NCBI RefSeq assembly: GCF_000760115.1
Contig: NZ_JNAS01000002.1
Location: 930,001 to 994,000 of the forward strand
Direction of reading: 5' to 3'
DNA: 64,000 bases
DNA from: Prochlorococcus marinus str. SB
GTDB taxonomy: Bacteria > Cyanobacteriota > Cyanobacteriia > PCC-6307 > Cyanobiaceae
The notes beneath the pieces are model-generated. The model saw nothing but the letters and a program-made list of their open reading frames with translations. It did not search any database and was not told the DNA's origin. A program made the position numbers and the translations under genes. Below are positions 7,051 through 13,967 of the stretch, in pieces. Each line of letters starts with the position of its first letter. Positions within the stretch are counted from its first letter, which is position 1.

Positions 7051-7076
7051 TTAAAAAAGAGGGGTTTTAACCCTCT
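7051..7076 (-). terminator. hairpin terminator on the minus strand
   Basis: AGAGGG (7058-7063) pairs with CCCTCT (7071-7076); on the minus strand the hairpin is followed by TTTTTT. It lies about 70 bases after the stop of the gene at 7147-7302 and directly after the conserved ACAGTCGATCTAA block. Confidence 0.7.
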
Positions 7077-7146
7077 AAGTTTAGATCGACTGTTAATCAT
7101 AGTCTATTGTAGCTTTTTAGTTTCTCTTAAAAAAACAATATTTTAT

Positions 7147-7302
7147 TTAGCCAGAGCAAGAGAAGGCACCTGAAAGAATATTTTTAAAAATTGGCGCTTG
7201 ACCCAAGGCATACAAAAAGAAAGTTGATGATGCAAGAGTAATAGCTATTTTAGAAGCCCTGTTAACTTTCAAATTTGATACTTTTGCAAATGCAGAGTTC
7301 AT
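7147..7302 (-). CDS. membrane or exported mini-protein (51 aa)
   Basis: ATG at 7302, TAA at 7147. MNSAFAKVSNLKVNRASKI is basic, then a hydrophobic stretch (AITLASSTFFLYALG) and a C terminus with QAPIFKNILSGAFSCSG. Either a one-helix membrane protein or a precursor with a signal-anchor. Its transcript ends at the hairpin 7051-7076. Function unknown. Confidence 0.55.
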   Translation of the reverse strand: MNSAFAKVSNLKVNRASKIAITLASSTFFLYALGQAPIFKNILSGAFSCSG

Positions 7303-7377
7303 TTTTAATTAATTTAATGATTTTATAATAGCTGCAAAATTTAAATATTCAGCATCAATATTTACCAAAGAATAATT

Positions 7378-7581
7378 TTATTGCTTCTTTTTCTCAGCTT
7401 GCATTTTTACTAGTTCAAATTCTTTTTTAGAAACTATTCTGATTTTGTATGCTGGATATCTTGTCTTCCACCATTTATTGATCGAGATAGCTACTCCTTC
7501 TAAATTTTGGGTACAAATATTGACCCATAGAATCTTAGTTTTAACTTCTTTGTAGAATTCCCAACTTGTAGGTGAAGCCAT
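7378..7581 (-). CDS. hypothetical soluble protein (67 aa)
   Basis: The frame is open to a Met at 7647 (89 aa), but I prefer the internal Met at 7581 (MASPTSWEFYKEVKTKI) because the extra 22 residues are His/Phe/Asn-rich and there is no obvious ribosome-binding site. The protein is basic, with three Trp (SWEF, ILWVN, NKWWKTRY) and a Lys-rich C terminus. Not recognised. Confidence 0.5.
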   Translation of the reverse strand: MASPTSWEFYKEVKTKILWVNICTQNLEGVAISINKWWKTRYPAYKIRIVSKKEFELVKMQAEKKKQ

Positions 7582-7811
7582 TAAAAATCGCAAATGAAAT
7601 AATTTATAATTGTTGAAAAATTCAATAAATTTTGGTATGTGGTCCATAAGCCAAAACTTTTGTTTTTTTAATAAGAGGATTTAGTTGAAGATATAGAGTT
7701 TTCATGAAGTGTTAAAAAAAACTTTAAACAAAAGATTTACATCACTTTTCTCTAGGAAAGTATTACTTTTATTTTAGAAAGATTTTCAATTAAAAAATAT
7801 CTCCGCAAAGA

Positions 7812-7832
7812 AGGGGCCAAAAATTGACCCCT
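7812..7832 (-). terminator. hairpin terminator after the 69-aa gene
   Basis: AGGGGCC (7812-7818) pairs with GACCCCT (7826-7832), seven pairs with one G-U. On the minus strand it is followed by TCTTTG. It is 90 bases after the stop of 7922-8131. Confidence 0.6.
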
Positions 7833-7921
7833 CTTGGTGAAACTCTTCCAAAGAAACACCATTAAAATCTTACTCTGAAAGTTGCAAAGTTAAACAAATT
7901 CACAAAATCAAGATTAACAAT

Positions 7922-8131
7922 TTATACGGCCTTTTTAAAAGGGTTCATATTCTTTAAAAAACTATTACTTTTGCGGGCACTCATTTTTCTATATCTTTGA
8001 TTTATATCCAGGATATATTTCCTAGCTTTCTTATCATTTTCAAATTTCTTTTTTTGAAGACGTAAAGCTTTTAAATCTTCTATTGACATGAGGCCATCAT
8101 CTTCGTTGAAATTTAAATGATCAAATTGCAT
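7922..8131 (-). CDS. basic helical protein (69 aa)
   Basis: Starts MQFDHLNFNEDDGLMSIEDL (acidic) and continues into a long, strongly basic helix (ALRLQKKKFENDKKARKYILDINQRYRKMSARKSN...). The split of acidic head and basic coiled-coil-like body suggests a nucleic-acid or protein binder, but that is inference. A terminator follows at 7812-7832, so it is probably monocistronic. Confidence 0.55.
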   Translation of the reverse strand: MQFDHLNFNEDDGLMSIEDLKALRLQKKKFENDKKARKYILDINQRYRKMSARKSNSFLKNMNPFKKAV

Positions 8132-8276
8132 CAGTTTAAGAAATTAAGTTTCTTCTTTAAGTGCAAGATTAACAATCTTATCTTTATTTGCAATAGAGAT
8201 AATTAACCAATCTAATTTAAATTAGTTATTAAATGTTCAGAAAGCCATGAATTTAAGTATAAAAAACTTTCTAAGA

Positions 8277-8396
8277 TCAAGAAAAACTTTTGATTGAATT
8301 AGATGAAACTTCTACAGATACAAATGATTCTCCATAATGAGATTCGGCTGATCTTATTAGTAACAAGTAAAAGAAATTTACTAAAGCTTTCTCCAC
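8277..8396 (-). CDS. mini-protein, SAES family member B (39 aa)
   Basis: GTG start at 8396, TGA at 8277. The product M(V)EKALVNFFYLLLIRSAES followed by HYGESFVSVEVSSNSI matches the 35-aa protein at 3404-3511 over NFxYxxLxxSAESxYGxS, with substitutions that keep residue character (Y/H, D/E, K/R). The start codon differs (GTG against ATG) but lines up exactly. Function unknown. Confidence 0.6.
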   Translation of the reverse strand: MEKALVNFFYLLLIRSAESHYGESFVSVEVSSNSIKSFS

Positions 8397-8743
8397 GAGG
8401 ATTTAGTAACTTATTTAAATAAACTCATAATTTTAGTAATAGCAATATACAAATTAAATTTATCAAGCAATCAATATATTTATCTTATAAAGCATAGTTG
8501 CATATTAATTAAGAAAAATTTGCAATCTAAGGCTTTAGGGAGCGGACTAAATCCTCGTAGGGTATTGGACTTTAGCCCGATCTATTTTTTTGCAAAAGAA
8601 AAATAACACTACAAGATAACTAGATAACAAACTATTTTATCTGATTCTAAATGAAGCCTTTATTGGTTTATTTATCAAGATTATCTGAGCATATTTTGGT
8701 GTTGTTTATTGTATAACAAATATACAAAACTTTAGTTATATCA
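8397..8743. other. gap holding an orphan plus-strand hairpin terminator
   Basis: No gene seen. The only notable part is 8521-8600: a GC-richer block flanked by TTTGCAA and TTGCAAA, with a long hairpin and T-run (see 8543-8591). It could end an unannotated small RNA whose promoter lies near 8470-8510. Confidence 0.35.
8543..8591 (+). terminator. long hairpin plus T-run with no gene upstream
   Basis: CGGACTAAATCC (8543-8554) pairs with GGACTTTAGCCCG (8567-8579) with one A-C mismatch and one bulged C; TATTTTTTT follows at 8584-8591. TTTAG at about 8534 can instead pair with the CTAAA arm, so two alternative hairpins are possible. Confidence 0.4.
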
Positions 8744-8917
8744 ATGGATTCAGTATTTTTGCTCATTGATATATTCATTCTTAGAATAATATTATTATTG
8801 ATGCCTAGAGAAGGTTTAATTTTGAAAAAAATAATTAAATTTTTTAAACTACTTAAGAGAAGAATCGACATTATCAATGCAGAGGCTGAATTAAAATTTT
8901 TATTGGAAAATAAATAA
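8744..8917 (+). CDS. membrane-anchored basic mini-protein (57 aa)
   Basis: ATG at 8744, TAA at 8915. Residues 3-20 are one membrane helix (VFLLIDIFILRIILLLMP), followed by REGLILKKIIKFFKLLKRR, a basic amphipathic helix, and an acidic end (NAEAELKFLLENK). Its stop overlaps the next start (TAATG at 8915-8919). A minus-strand frame across the same bases (8668-8931) is the shadow. Not recognised. Confidence 0.6.
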   Translation: MDSVFLLIDIFILRIILLLMPREGLILKKIIKFFKLLKRRIDIINAEAELKFLLENK

Positions 8918-9063
8918 TGGGATTCCCACATTGCCCTATTTGTGTAGTTCTAGCATTTGTTTCAGTTTTTATGGGAGTTACTCGTAGTTATATGTTCTAT
9001 ATTCTCTTAAGGGAATTTCTGGGAGCAGAATCTAATTTTAAATTGAAATTTAGTTTCTATTAG
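8917..9063 (+). CDS. membrane mini-protein with CPIC motif (48 aa)
   Basis: ATG at 8917 shares its A with the upstream TAA. MGFPHCPICVVLAFVSVFMG has a CxxC pair (HCPIC, Cys6 and Cys9) just before one membrane helix, then TRSYMFYILLREFLG and a basic tail. The Cys pair at a helix edge could be redox-active or bind a metal. Translation is probably coupled to the 57-aa gene. TAG at 9061 is four bases before the -35 box of the promoter at 9067-9095. Confidence 0.55.
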   Translation: MGFPHCPICVVLAFVSVFMGVTRSYMFYILLREFLGAESNFKLKFSFY

Positions 9064-9066
9064 TTG

Positions 9067-9095
9067 TTGACATTTAAGTATAAATACTTTATAAA
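9067..9095 (+). promoter_or_regulatory. consensus housekeeping promoter with palindrome in the spacer
   Basis: TTGACA at 9067-9072, exactly 17 bases of spacer, TATAAA at 9090-9095. This is the closest match to the sigma-70 consensus seen in the window. The last 14 bases of the spacer are the palindrome AAGTATAAATACTT (9076-9089), which also occurs at 36305-36318. A protein bound there would sit between -35 and -10. Predicted start of transcription is about 9101-9103. Confidence 0.7.
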
Positions 9096-9100
9096 TAGGT

Positions 9101-9192
9101 TGTAGTGAATACTACAAAATCGTCCGATCTACCATCTGATAGACCGCAGTACGACTCAAGCCATAGGACGGGGACTTGAGCAAATTCAGGAG
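9101..9192 (+). ncRNA. structured leader RNA with H-type pseudoknot (riboswitch candidate)
   Basis: The transcript would open with the perfect hairpin TTGTAGT-GAAT-ACTACAA (9101-9118). Then CGTCC (9121-9125) can pair with GGACG (9166-9170), and CTCAAG (9155-9160) with CTTGAG (9175-9180); these two helices cross, giving a pseudoknot. A small hairpin TCTA/TAGA lies at 9128-9143, and GCAG (9146-9149) can pair with CTGC (9193-9196) next to the AGGAG ribosome site (9188-9192). The block is much richer in GC than its surroundings. The CGTCC/GGACG pairing and the position before a tiny ORF recall the cyanobacterial glnA / Downstream-peptide (glutamine) motif, but the conserved bases after GGACG do not match, so that identity is only a guess. 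GTAGTGAATACTAC also fits an NtcA box (GTA-N8-TAC), though it lies inside the transcript. Confidence 0.55.
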
Positions 9193-9199
9193 CTGCATC

Positions 9200-9301
9200 A
9201 TGGTAAACATGTATTTCAATGGAAAGTCATTCGTATATTGTAGAAAACAAGAAGAAAAGGTTATAAAGCTTACTTATAGAGGATCTATTTACTTGAAATA
9301 G
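9200..9301 (+). CDS. 33-residue peptide behind the structured leader
   Basis: ATG at 9200 follows AGGAGCTGCATC; TAG at 9299. The product MVNMYFNGKSFVYCRKQEEK then VIKLTYRGSIYLK is short, basic and beta-prone with one Cys; it is not a membrane peptide. Its dedicated promoter and leader show that it is expressed under control. It could be a small regulator of an enzyme, as for the peptides downstream of glutamine riboswitches in other cyanobacteria, but no homology is claimed. Confidence 0.55.
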   Translation: MVNMYFNGKSFVYCRKQEEKVIKLTYRGSIYLK

Positions 9302-9494
9302 GATTTCTAATTCTTTTTTTAAAAAAGTTAGGAAGTTTATTGAAGTTTTTGAACTCAGTAATAATTAATACGTTATAAGAAAAACTTATTGTGAAGATAT
9401 TTTTTGCCTATTTAAAAATTCATATATTCGTATATTTAGTAACGAGAAATTATTTTTAAAATAACTAATTTATAATTAGATTTTTGAAAAAGTT

Positions 9495-9551
9495 ATGCAA
9501 CCTATTTCTGAAGAACTTTACAAAAAAATAGTCGAGAGTTCTAAAAAATGA
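9495..9551 (+). CDS. possible 18-residue peptide
   Basis: MQPISEELYKKIVESSKK, whose TGA overlaps the next start (ATGA at 9548-9551). Very short; the overlap is the only support. Confidence 0.22.
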   Translation: MQPISEELYKKIVESSKK

Positions 9552-9622
9552 GTAAGTTACTTATTGCTTTATTAGCTTTAGATATAGGAGTTAGTTTGTC
9601 TAAAGTTTTTATTTTTACCTGA
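9548..9622 (+). CDS. possible 24-residue membrane peptide
   Basis: MSKLLIALLALDIGVSLSK then VFIFT: one hydrophobic helix with a basic start. It overlaps the 18-residue ORF by ATGA. It could be real given the many such peptides nearby, but nothing else supports it. Confidence 0.3.
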   Translation: MSKLLIALLALDIGVSLSKVFIFT

Positions 9623-9720
9623 AAATCAAATTACTTAGATAAGAAGAGGCAACTTTTTTAAAAAAAAGAAATAGTTATTGGGTATTCTTTATTTGATGTA
9701 TTTATTTTTTGAAAATAAAT

Positions 9721-9789
9721 TTAACCAACAAAAGAACTACATATCAGTATTAGCATCATAAAAATAGCTATTAACTGTGCTAACCCCAT
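9721..9789 (-). CDS. possible 22-residue membrane peptide
   Basis: MGLAQLIAIFMMLILICSS-FVG from ATG 9789 to TAA 9721. The frame continues open for 21 more codons upstream without a start codon, so the real product may be longer through a non-ATG start or may be a remnant. Confidence 0.28.
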   Translation of the reverse strand: MGLAQLIAIFMMLILICSSFVG

Positions 9790-9872
9790 AAAGATATATC
9801 TCAAATCGAAATGGATTAATTTTAATAAAAATTCGTTAGGATATTTAAATAATCATATTTTGAAGGTAAATC

Positions 9873-9995
9873 ATGATCAATTCATTAAATAAATTATCGC
9901 CAGTTAGCAAAAAAGTCAAAAAATATTTGCCATTCTTTATTGGATTTAAATTACTTACTTTTACTGGATTTCTTACCTATTTAATGAATCGCTAA
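9873..9995 (+). CDS. single-helix membrane mini-protein (40 aa)
   Basis: ATG at 9873 follows GAAGGTAAATC. A basic N-terminal half (SKKVKKYLP) leads into one helix (FFIGFKLLTFTGFLTYLM) and ends NR. Function unknown. Confidence 0.5.
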   Translation: MINSLNKLSPVSKKVKKYLPFFIGFKLLTFTGFLTYLMNR

Positions 9996-10038
9996 TTGAT
10001 ATAACATTAATAACAAAGCTTAACTAAATTAAGATCTA

Positions 10039-10239
10039 ATGAATAAAAATGAACGAATTAAAAGTTTTAAGTCTATGTCAAGTTCGCAAAGAAAAGAATT
10101 GATATTAAAGAAGATGAAAGAGAAAGGTTTAGAGGTAGGAAGTGGAATTCCTAATAAAAAATATGATAGCAAAGAGGTTTATGAATTAATTCATATTGCG
10201 AATTGCTTCCCAGAATTAAGAGAGAGGGGGAATATCTAA
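10039..10239 (+). CDS. basic hypothetical protein (66 aa)
   Basis: A charged, helical protein: MNKNERIKSFKSMSSSQRKE, then LILKKMKEKGLEVGSGIPNK and a C terminus KEVYELIHIANCFPELRERGNI. The look is of a small soluble helical bundle. No membrane helix and no known domain. Codon use is normal for the genome. Confidence 0.55.
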   Translation: MNKNERIKSFKSMSSSQRKELILKKMKEKGLEVGSGIPNKKYDSKEVYELIHIANCFPELRERGNI

Positions 10240-10258
10240 GTTTCTTTAACTAAGTTAT

Positions 10259-10637
10259 TTATTTTGGTTCTCTTATTGCAGCAATAATTAATCCAACTAT
10301 CAATCCGAGATTAATAAATACTGCTCTTTGATCGAAAGGGAATACATGAAAAATTATTTTTGTTGGAATGAGAAATAGTAATAAAAAGATTGAACCGATT
10401 TTTTGGTTTTCTCCAAATATAAAAAATCCAGAACCTAATATAAGACATATAATTGCTCCTACTAGAAGACGATGAAATTGCTTCAGGGATGCCTGTTGAA
10501 GAAATATATTCAACTGTTCTTTCAAAATCATTTAATTTGCCTAGTATGCCTGAGATAAATATTGTTGAAATTGATACTCTTGAAAAAAAATCTAAAAAAG
10601 ATTTGATACTTTTATTTTTCAAAAAAGAATTTTTCAT
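10259..10637 (-). pseudogene. DoxX-family membrane protein broken by a frameshift
   Basis: Two overlapping minus-strand frames make one DoxX-like protein. The first runs from 10637 (MKNSFLKNKSIKSFLDFFSR, then VSISTIFISGILGKLNDFER and STGIPEAIS). The second carries on from about 10485 (LLVGAIICLILGSGFFIFGE to IREPK, stop at 10259). The switch falls near 10480-10490 where GCAATTTCATCGTCTTCTAG changes frame. The joined product has the DoxX layout: N-terminal helix with the GILGKL motif, P-x-x motif, then three more helices. An intact relative is at 36398-36949. Either a true pseudogene or a one-base sequencing error. Confidence 0.65.
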
Positions 10638-10835
10638 AAACTAACTATAAGAAAAAAATTTTATGCGTTTGATAAATACTTAATTAGTCCGAAATACTTT
10701 TAAAGTTTTCTCAAAGAGGTTTAGCTAAATTAAAAGAAATCTTTTTAATAAATTTGAATCTTATAAAGGTAATTAATATAAATTCATGAATTGTCTTTTT
10801 ATATTTATGAAATAATAAATCTAATTATCATATAA

Positions 10836-11312
10836 ATGATTAAAAAATTTCTTTTAACTTCTTTTTTACTTTTAAGTTCCCTCATAACTATATATCCTTC
10901 AAAAAAAGAAAATACTAATTTTTTGGATTATTGTTATTCTTTAGAAAAAATAATTTCTAGAAATACAGTAGAAAAAAATAAGAATCTATCAAAGAATTTT
11001 ATACTTTTAGCAAAAGATATTGCTCTATTTGGTACTAAAAAAACTAAAGGCACTTTAGCTAATAAGATAATTGATCAATATAAAAATTCCAAAAAATTAT
11101 TCATTATTACTTTTATTCCAAACAAAATTTATTGTTTAGCAGGATATTGGATAGAGGAGGTAAGTCCAGGAAAATTTGAATCAATTTTCTATGAGAAAAC
11201 CAAACAAAAAATAAATGAATATAAGAATACTAAAAAAGAAGTAGATGAATTTATAAAAGGAATTAATTTAGAATATAAATCTATAAAAAAAGAAATTAAT
11301 GATTTTTTTTAG
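10836..11312 (+). CDS. exported or anchored hypothetical protein (158 aa)
   Basis: Starts MIKKFLLTSFLLLSSLITIY with a basic start and long hydrophobic core, so a signal peptide or anchor. The rest is Lys-rich, mostly helical, with Cys at about 33 (DYCYSLEK) and 100 (IYCLAGYW) that could bond. The segment KLFIITFIPNKIYCLAGYWI looks like a beta hairpin. Family unknown. Very AT-rich even for this genome. Confidence 0.6.
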   Translation: MIKKFLLTSFLLLSSLITIYPSKKENTNFLDYCYSLEKIISRNTVEKNKNLSKNFILLAKDIALFGTKKTKGTLANKIIDQYKNSKKLFIITFIPNKIYCLAGYWIEEVSPGKFESIFYEKTKQKINEYKNTKKEVDEFIKGINLEYKSIKKEINDFF

Positions 11313-11378
11313 AAAATTAAAATCTTTTTTCTAATAGTTGTTTAATTGTTTTTTCATATTAGTTTGAAGTAAAATTTA

Positions 11379-11534
11379 TTATTTTAACTTTCTTGTTCCA
11401 CCGTAAGTATAAAAATTTTGTTTAGAAACATCATTCCAACATTCTTTACAACAAAAAATCCAGTCTTTATGGATTATCGATTTTACTCTGTAGTGAATTT
11501 TATCTTGCTGATGACATAAATCACATTTTTTCAA
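11379..11534 (-). CDS. zinc-ribbon-like mini-protein with TTG start (51 aa)
   Basis: TTG at 11534 (after AAAGATGA) begins M(L)KKCDLCHQQDKIHYRVKS; the C half reads DWIFCCKECWNDVSKQNF and ends YGGTRKLK. CxxC at residues 4-7 and CCxxC at about 31-35, separated by 23 residues, make a four-Cys zinc ribbon. No Met start is available, but the Cys pattern is too ordered for chance. Such proteins often bind nucleic acid or proteins. Too short for automatic calling with an ATG-only rule. Confidence 0.65.
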   Translation of the reverse strand: MKKCDLCHQQDKIHYRVKSIIHKDWIFCCKECWNDVSKQNFYTYGGTRKLK

Positions 11535-11876
11535 TCATCTTTAAAATTGCTAAATCAATTTTAGAGAAAAATTAGTTTAATTTAAAATATTCACGAAAAA
11601 AATTTTATCGTGTCATTATAAAAAAGCACTCTTCACATCCTCAAGTAAAGCAGTGGTTTTGTTGAGTGCGATTATTTAATTGCCTGATAAAAATTTCTAC
11701 TTTTTACTTTTTAAAGATATTGAGTAATTCTCATTTTTATATAAAATTTAATAGACAGTTTATTTATATTTAACAAAAAATTAATTACTCACTATACATC
11801 ATAAATCAGAACTTTAAAAAGAAACTCGCGAATGATATTTAATTAATTTTATTATGTTCTTATTAATTTTAATACT
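11535..11876. other. gap with a minus-strand hairpin
   Basis: No gene found. CACGA...TCGTG at about 11592-11612 is an AT-rich inverted repeat, and the GCACTC/GAGTGC hairpin at 11626-11669 is followed on the minus strand by TTTTTT. They may end an unseen small transcript. Confidence 0.3.
11620..11669 (-). terminator. GCACTC/GAGTGC hairpin with T-run and no gene upstream
   Basis: On the minus strand GCACTC (11669-11664) pairs with GAGTGC (11631-11626), with a loop of about 32 bases, followed by TTTTTT. No ORF precedes it on that strand, so it could be a roughly 50-base RNA or a long-loop terminator. Confidence 0.3.
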
Positions 11877-12020
11877 ATGAACATTTACCTATTCTGGATA
11901 TTATTTTTAGCTCTATGGGCAATAGTTCCCTTAATGATTATTAAAGGGAGAGTAGACGAAGAGCCTAAGATTCAGACTTCGCCAAAAGTTAAAGCAAAGA
12001 AAAAAAGTTGGTTAAATTAA
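11877..12020 (+). CDS. single-helix membrane mini-protein (47 aa)
   Basis: ATG at 11877. Residues 2-23 are a membrane helix (NIYLFWILFLALWAIVPLMI) followed by a charged tail (KGRVDEEPKIQT...KVKAKKKSWLN). The positive tail implies it faces the cytoplasm. Function unknown. It precedes the DUF1543 gene by 88 bases on the same strand. Confidence 0.55.
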   Translation: MNIYLFWILFLALWAIVPLMIIKGRVDEEPKIQTSPKVKAKKKSWLN

Positions 12021-12108
12021 GTCAATCTAACAATCAATAAAAATAATCTGCAAGATAAATCTTGATAATCTAAATTAATTTCTCACTAATAAACTTCATT
12101 AAATAAAA

Positions 12109-12693
12109 GTGAAAGAATTAGAAAATATTTTTCTTTATTTGGTAGTGCTTGGGGGAAGAGCCAAGAAAGCAAATATTGAACTACATGATGTTAGATGGGT
12201 CGTTGGATCTAAAATTGAAGATACATATGATGCTTTAAGAAAGAATTGGTTTGGATCTCCAAAAGGTTTGCATATTGATAGCTATAAAAAAATAAAATAT
12301 ATAGATGGCTATAAGATTAATTTGATAAATTTTGAGAGTTATAAAATAGATGCAAAGCAATTAGTAAAAAAAAATAAGTCCAAAAAACATTTATGGTTTG
12401 TCAATATTGGAGGCTACAATCCAACTTCTATGCAAGAAAAACATGAGTTTGGATTGGTTGCAGCTTCAACTAAATTAGAGGCAAAAAATATAGCTAAATC
12501 TAAATGGCTTATTGGCTGTAAAAAGAAGCATAAAGATGATATTGCTTCTCTGGAAATTTTATTAAGTTGTGATGATTGTGAACTTATAAAAAAGATAGGT
12601 AATTGGCAAATAGAATTAACTCCAAATAATAATTTTATTGAAGAAAACAATTATCCTGATTGGTATGGTTACCAAAAAATAGATGGGACATAG
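12109..12693 (+). CDS. DUF1543 family protein
   Basis: 194 residues from a GTG start. The N-terminal half matches the DUF1543 pattern: LVVLGGRAKKANIELHDVRW at about 11-30, then VGSKIEDTYDALRKNWFG and GLHIDSYKKI. A second related segment follows (HLWFVNIGGYNPTSMQEKHE then FGLVAASTKLEA), so the family's repeated alpha/beta unit appears twice. DUF1543 has no known biochemical role. Cytoplasmic. It converges on the LptF/G gene. Confidence 0.75.
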   Translation: MKELENIFLYLVVLGGRAKKANIELHDVRWVVGSKIEDTYDALRKNWFGSPKGLHIDSYKKIKYIDGYKINLINFESYKIDAKQLVKKNKSKKHLWFVNIGGYNPTSMQEKHEFGLVAASTKLEAKNIAKSKWLIGCKKKHKDDIASLEILLSCDDCELIKKIGNWQIELTPNNNFIEENNYPDWYGYQKIDGT

Positions 12694-12761
12694 AGATCCA
12701 AGAATCTTATACCTGAAAAAATACATATGCATATTAATTGCATATTAATTTTCTTAGAGTC

Positions 12762-13967
12762 TTAAAAAGAACTTGATTTTCTTAATAAATAAATTCCACC
12801 TGCTAATGAAATTAAGACAGGTAACCAAGCAGCAAAGATTGGATTTATTAAACCTTTCACTCCAAATGAACTGAATACAAATGACATTACATAGTAAATT
12901 AGTATAAGAATAACGCTCAATCCAAATCCCTGACTTTTAGATGATCTTAAATTAGATTTAGATCCTAAACTGCTACCTATTAAACCAAATACTAAACATG
13001 CACAAGGTAGGGTGAATTTTTCTTGAATACGAACTTGAATTCTTCTTATCTCTTTGATGTTTCCAGTTTTTCTGTATATAGTTTCTGCTTTTAAAGCCTG
13101 CTTCAGAGACATTTCATTTGCATCTTTAGGGACTTTTGCTAATTCCAAAGGACCTTCTACAAAAGGATATGTATATTCTTTAAATTGAATATTTGTAGTT
13201 TGCCCGCTTGGATCAATAGATAAAATACTGCCTTCGGAAAATATCCAAGAAGAGTTTTTTTTATCAAATCTACCTGTTTTTGCCTTTAAGATTTGTTGAA
13301 AATCTTGTCTAGAAAAATCTAATAAAGTAACTTTTTTCATTAAGTTTTTTTCATATCGTGAAGCATAGAATATATGCGTAAGGTAATTATTTCTTTTCGT
13401 TGTTTTTTGTGTTGAGGAATTTATCCTAGAGCCATATCTTGAAAACATAATATTACTTTTACCTTTTTCTAGGCTGAAAGAACCTCCCATTCCTCCTCTT
13501 AATGTTGCTTCGGCTAATTTATTACTTGCAGGGACTAAATTATCATTAAAGTAAAAAGTTAACCCAGTCATAAATATTGAAAGAGCAATGGCTGGAGAAA
13601 TAATTCTTGAGGTTTTTATCCCCAAAGATTTCAAAGCTAACAATTCTGAATTGCTTGATAATTTCCCATAGGCTAATAATGTAGAAAGCAAAACTGCCAT
13701 TGGGAATGACAAAACTAAAAAGCTAGGCAAACTAAAAAAAAGAACTTTTAAAGCTAAAAATAGAGGTAAACCAAATTCAACAATTTTTCTTATGAGATCA
13801 AACATTACCCCAACAGATAATGAAATAACAGTAAATGCAGAAATTGCAAATATCATAGGCGGGATTATTTGACCTAATAACCACCTATCTATTAAAGGTA
13901 TTGAATACCAAGGAGCAATGATTTTATTTAAAGCTTTTTTAATTACTAGTTGATTTGAAAGTTTCAA
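12762..13967 (-). CDS. LptF/LptG (YjgP/YjgQ) family permease
   Basis: 401 residues with the LptF/G layout: three helices in the first 125 residues (about 33-55, 68-92, 100-120), a periplasmic beta-jellyroll domain of about 190 residues, then three C-terminal helices (about 318-398). In the Lpt system this subunit, with LptB and LptC, extracts lipopolysaccharide from the inner membrane and passes it toward the outer membrane. Cyanobacteria often have one such gene serving both LptF and LptG roles. It connects in function with bamA and the lpx genes at the right end of the window, though it is 41 kb away. Confidence 0.85.
   Translation of the reverse strand: MKLSNQLVIKKALNKIIAPWYSIPLIDRWLLGQIIPPMIFAISAFTVISLSVGVMFDLIRKIVEFGLPLFLALKVLFFSLPSFLVLSFPMAVLLSTLLAYGKLSSNSELLALKSLGIKTSRIISPAIALSIFMTGLTFYFNDNLVPASNKLAEATLRGGMGGSFSLEKGKSNIMFSRYGSRINSSTQKTTKRNNYLTHIFYASRYEKNLMKKVTLLDFSRQDFQQILKAKTGRFDKKNSSWIFSEGSILSIDPSGQTTNIQFKEYTYPFVEGPLELAKVPKDANEMSLKQALKAETIYRKTGNIKEIRRIQVRIQEKFTLPCACLVFGLIGSSLGSKSNLRSSKSQGFGLSVILILIYYVMSFVFSSFGVKGLINPIFAAWLPVLISLAGGIYLLRKSSSF

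Noticed and set aside
8132..8276. Minus-strand frame LDWLIISIANKDKIVNLALK-EET
   Set aside because: Looks like a protein C terminus but has no start codon after the upstream stop; could be a remnant, too little to call.
8668..8931. Minus-strand frame of 87 codons
   Set aside because: Shadow of the plus-strand 57-aa gene, which overlaps a second gene by TAATG.
9102..9115. NtcA operator GTA-N8-TAC as the activator site of the downstream peptide
   Set aside because: It lies downstream of the -10 box, inside the predicted transcript, and is better explained as an RNA hairpin; a repressor role is not excluded.
11620..11670. Plus strand ACTCTTCACATCC compared with the Yfr1 core ACTCCTCACAC
   Set aside because: Two mismatches in a motif that is otherwise invariant, and the hairpin pattern does not fit Yfr1.
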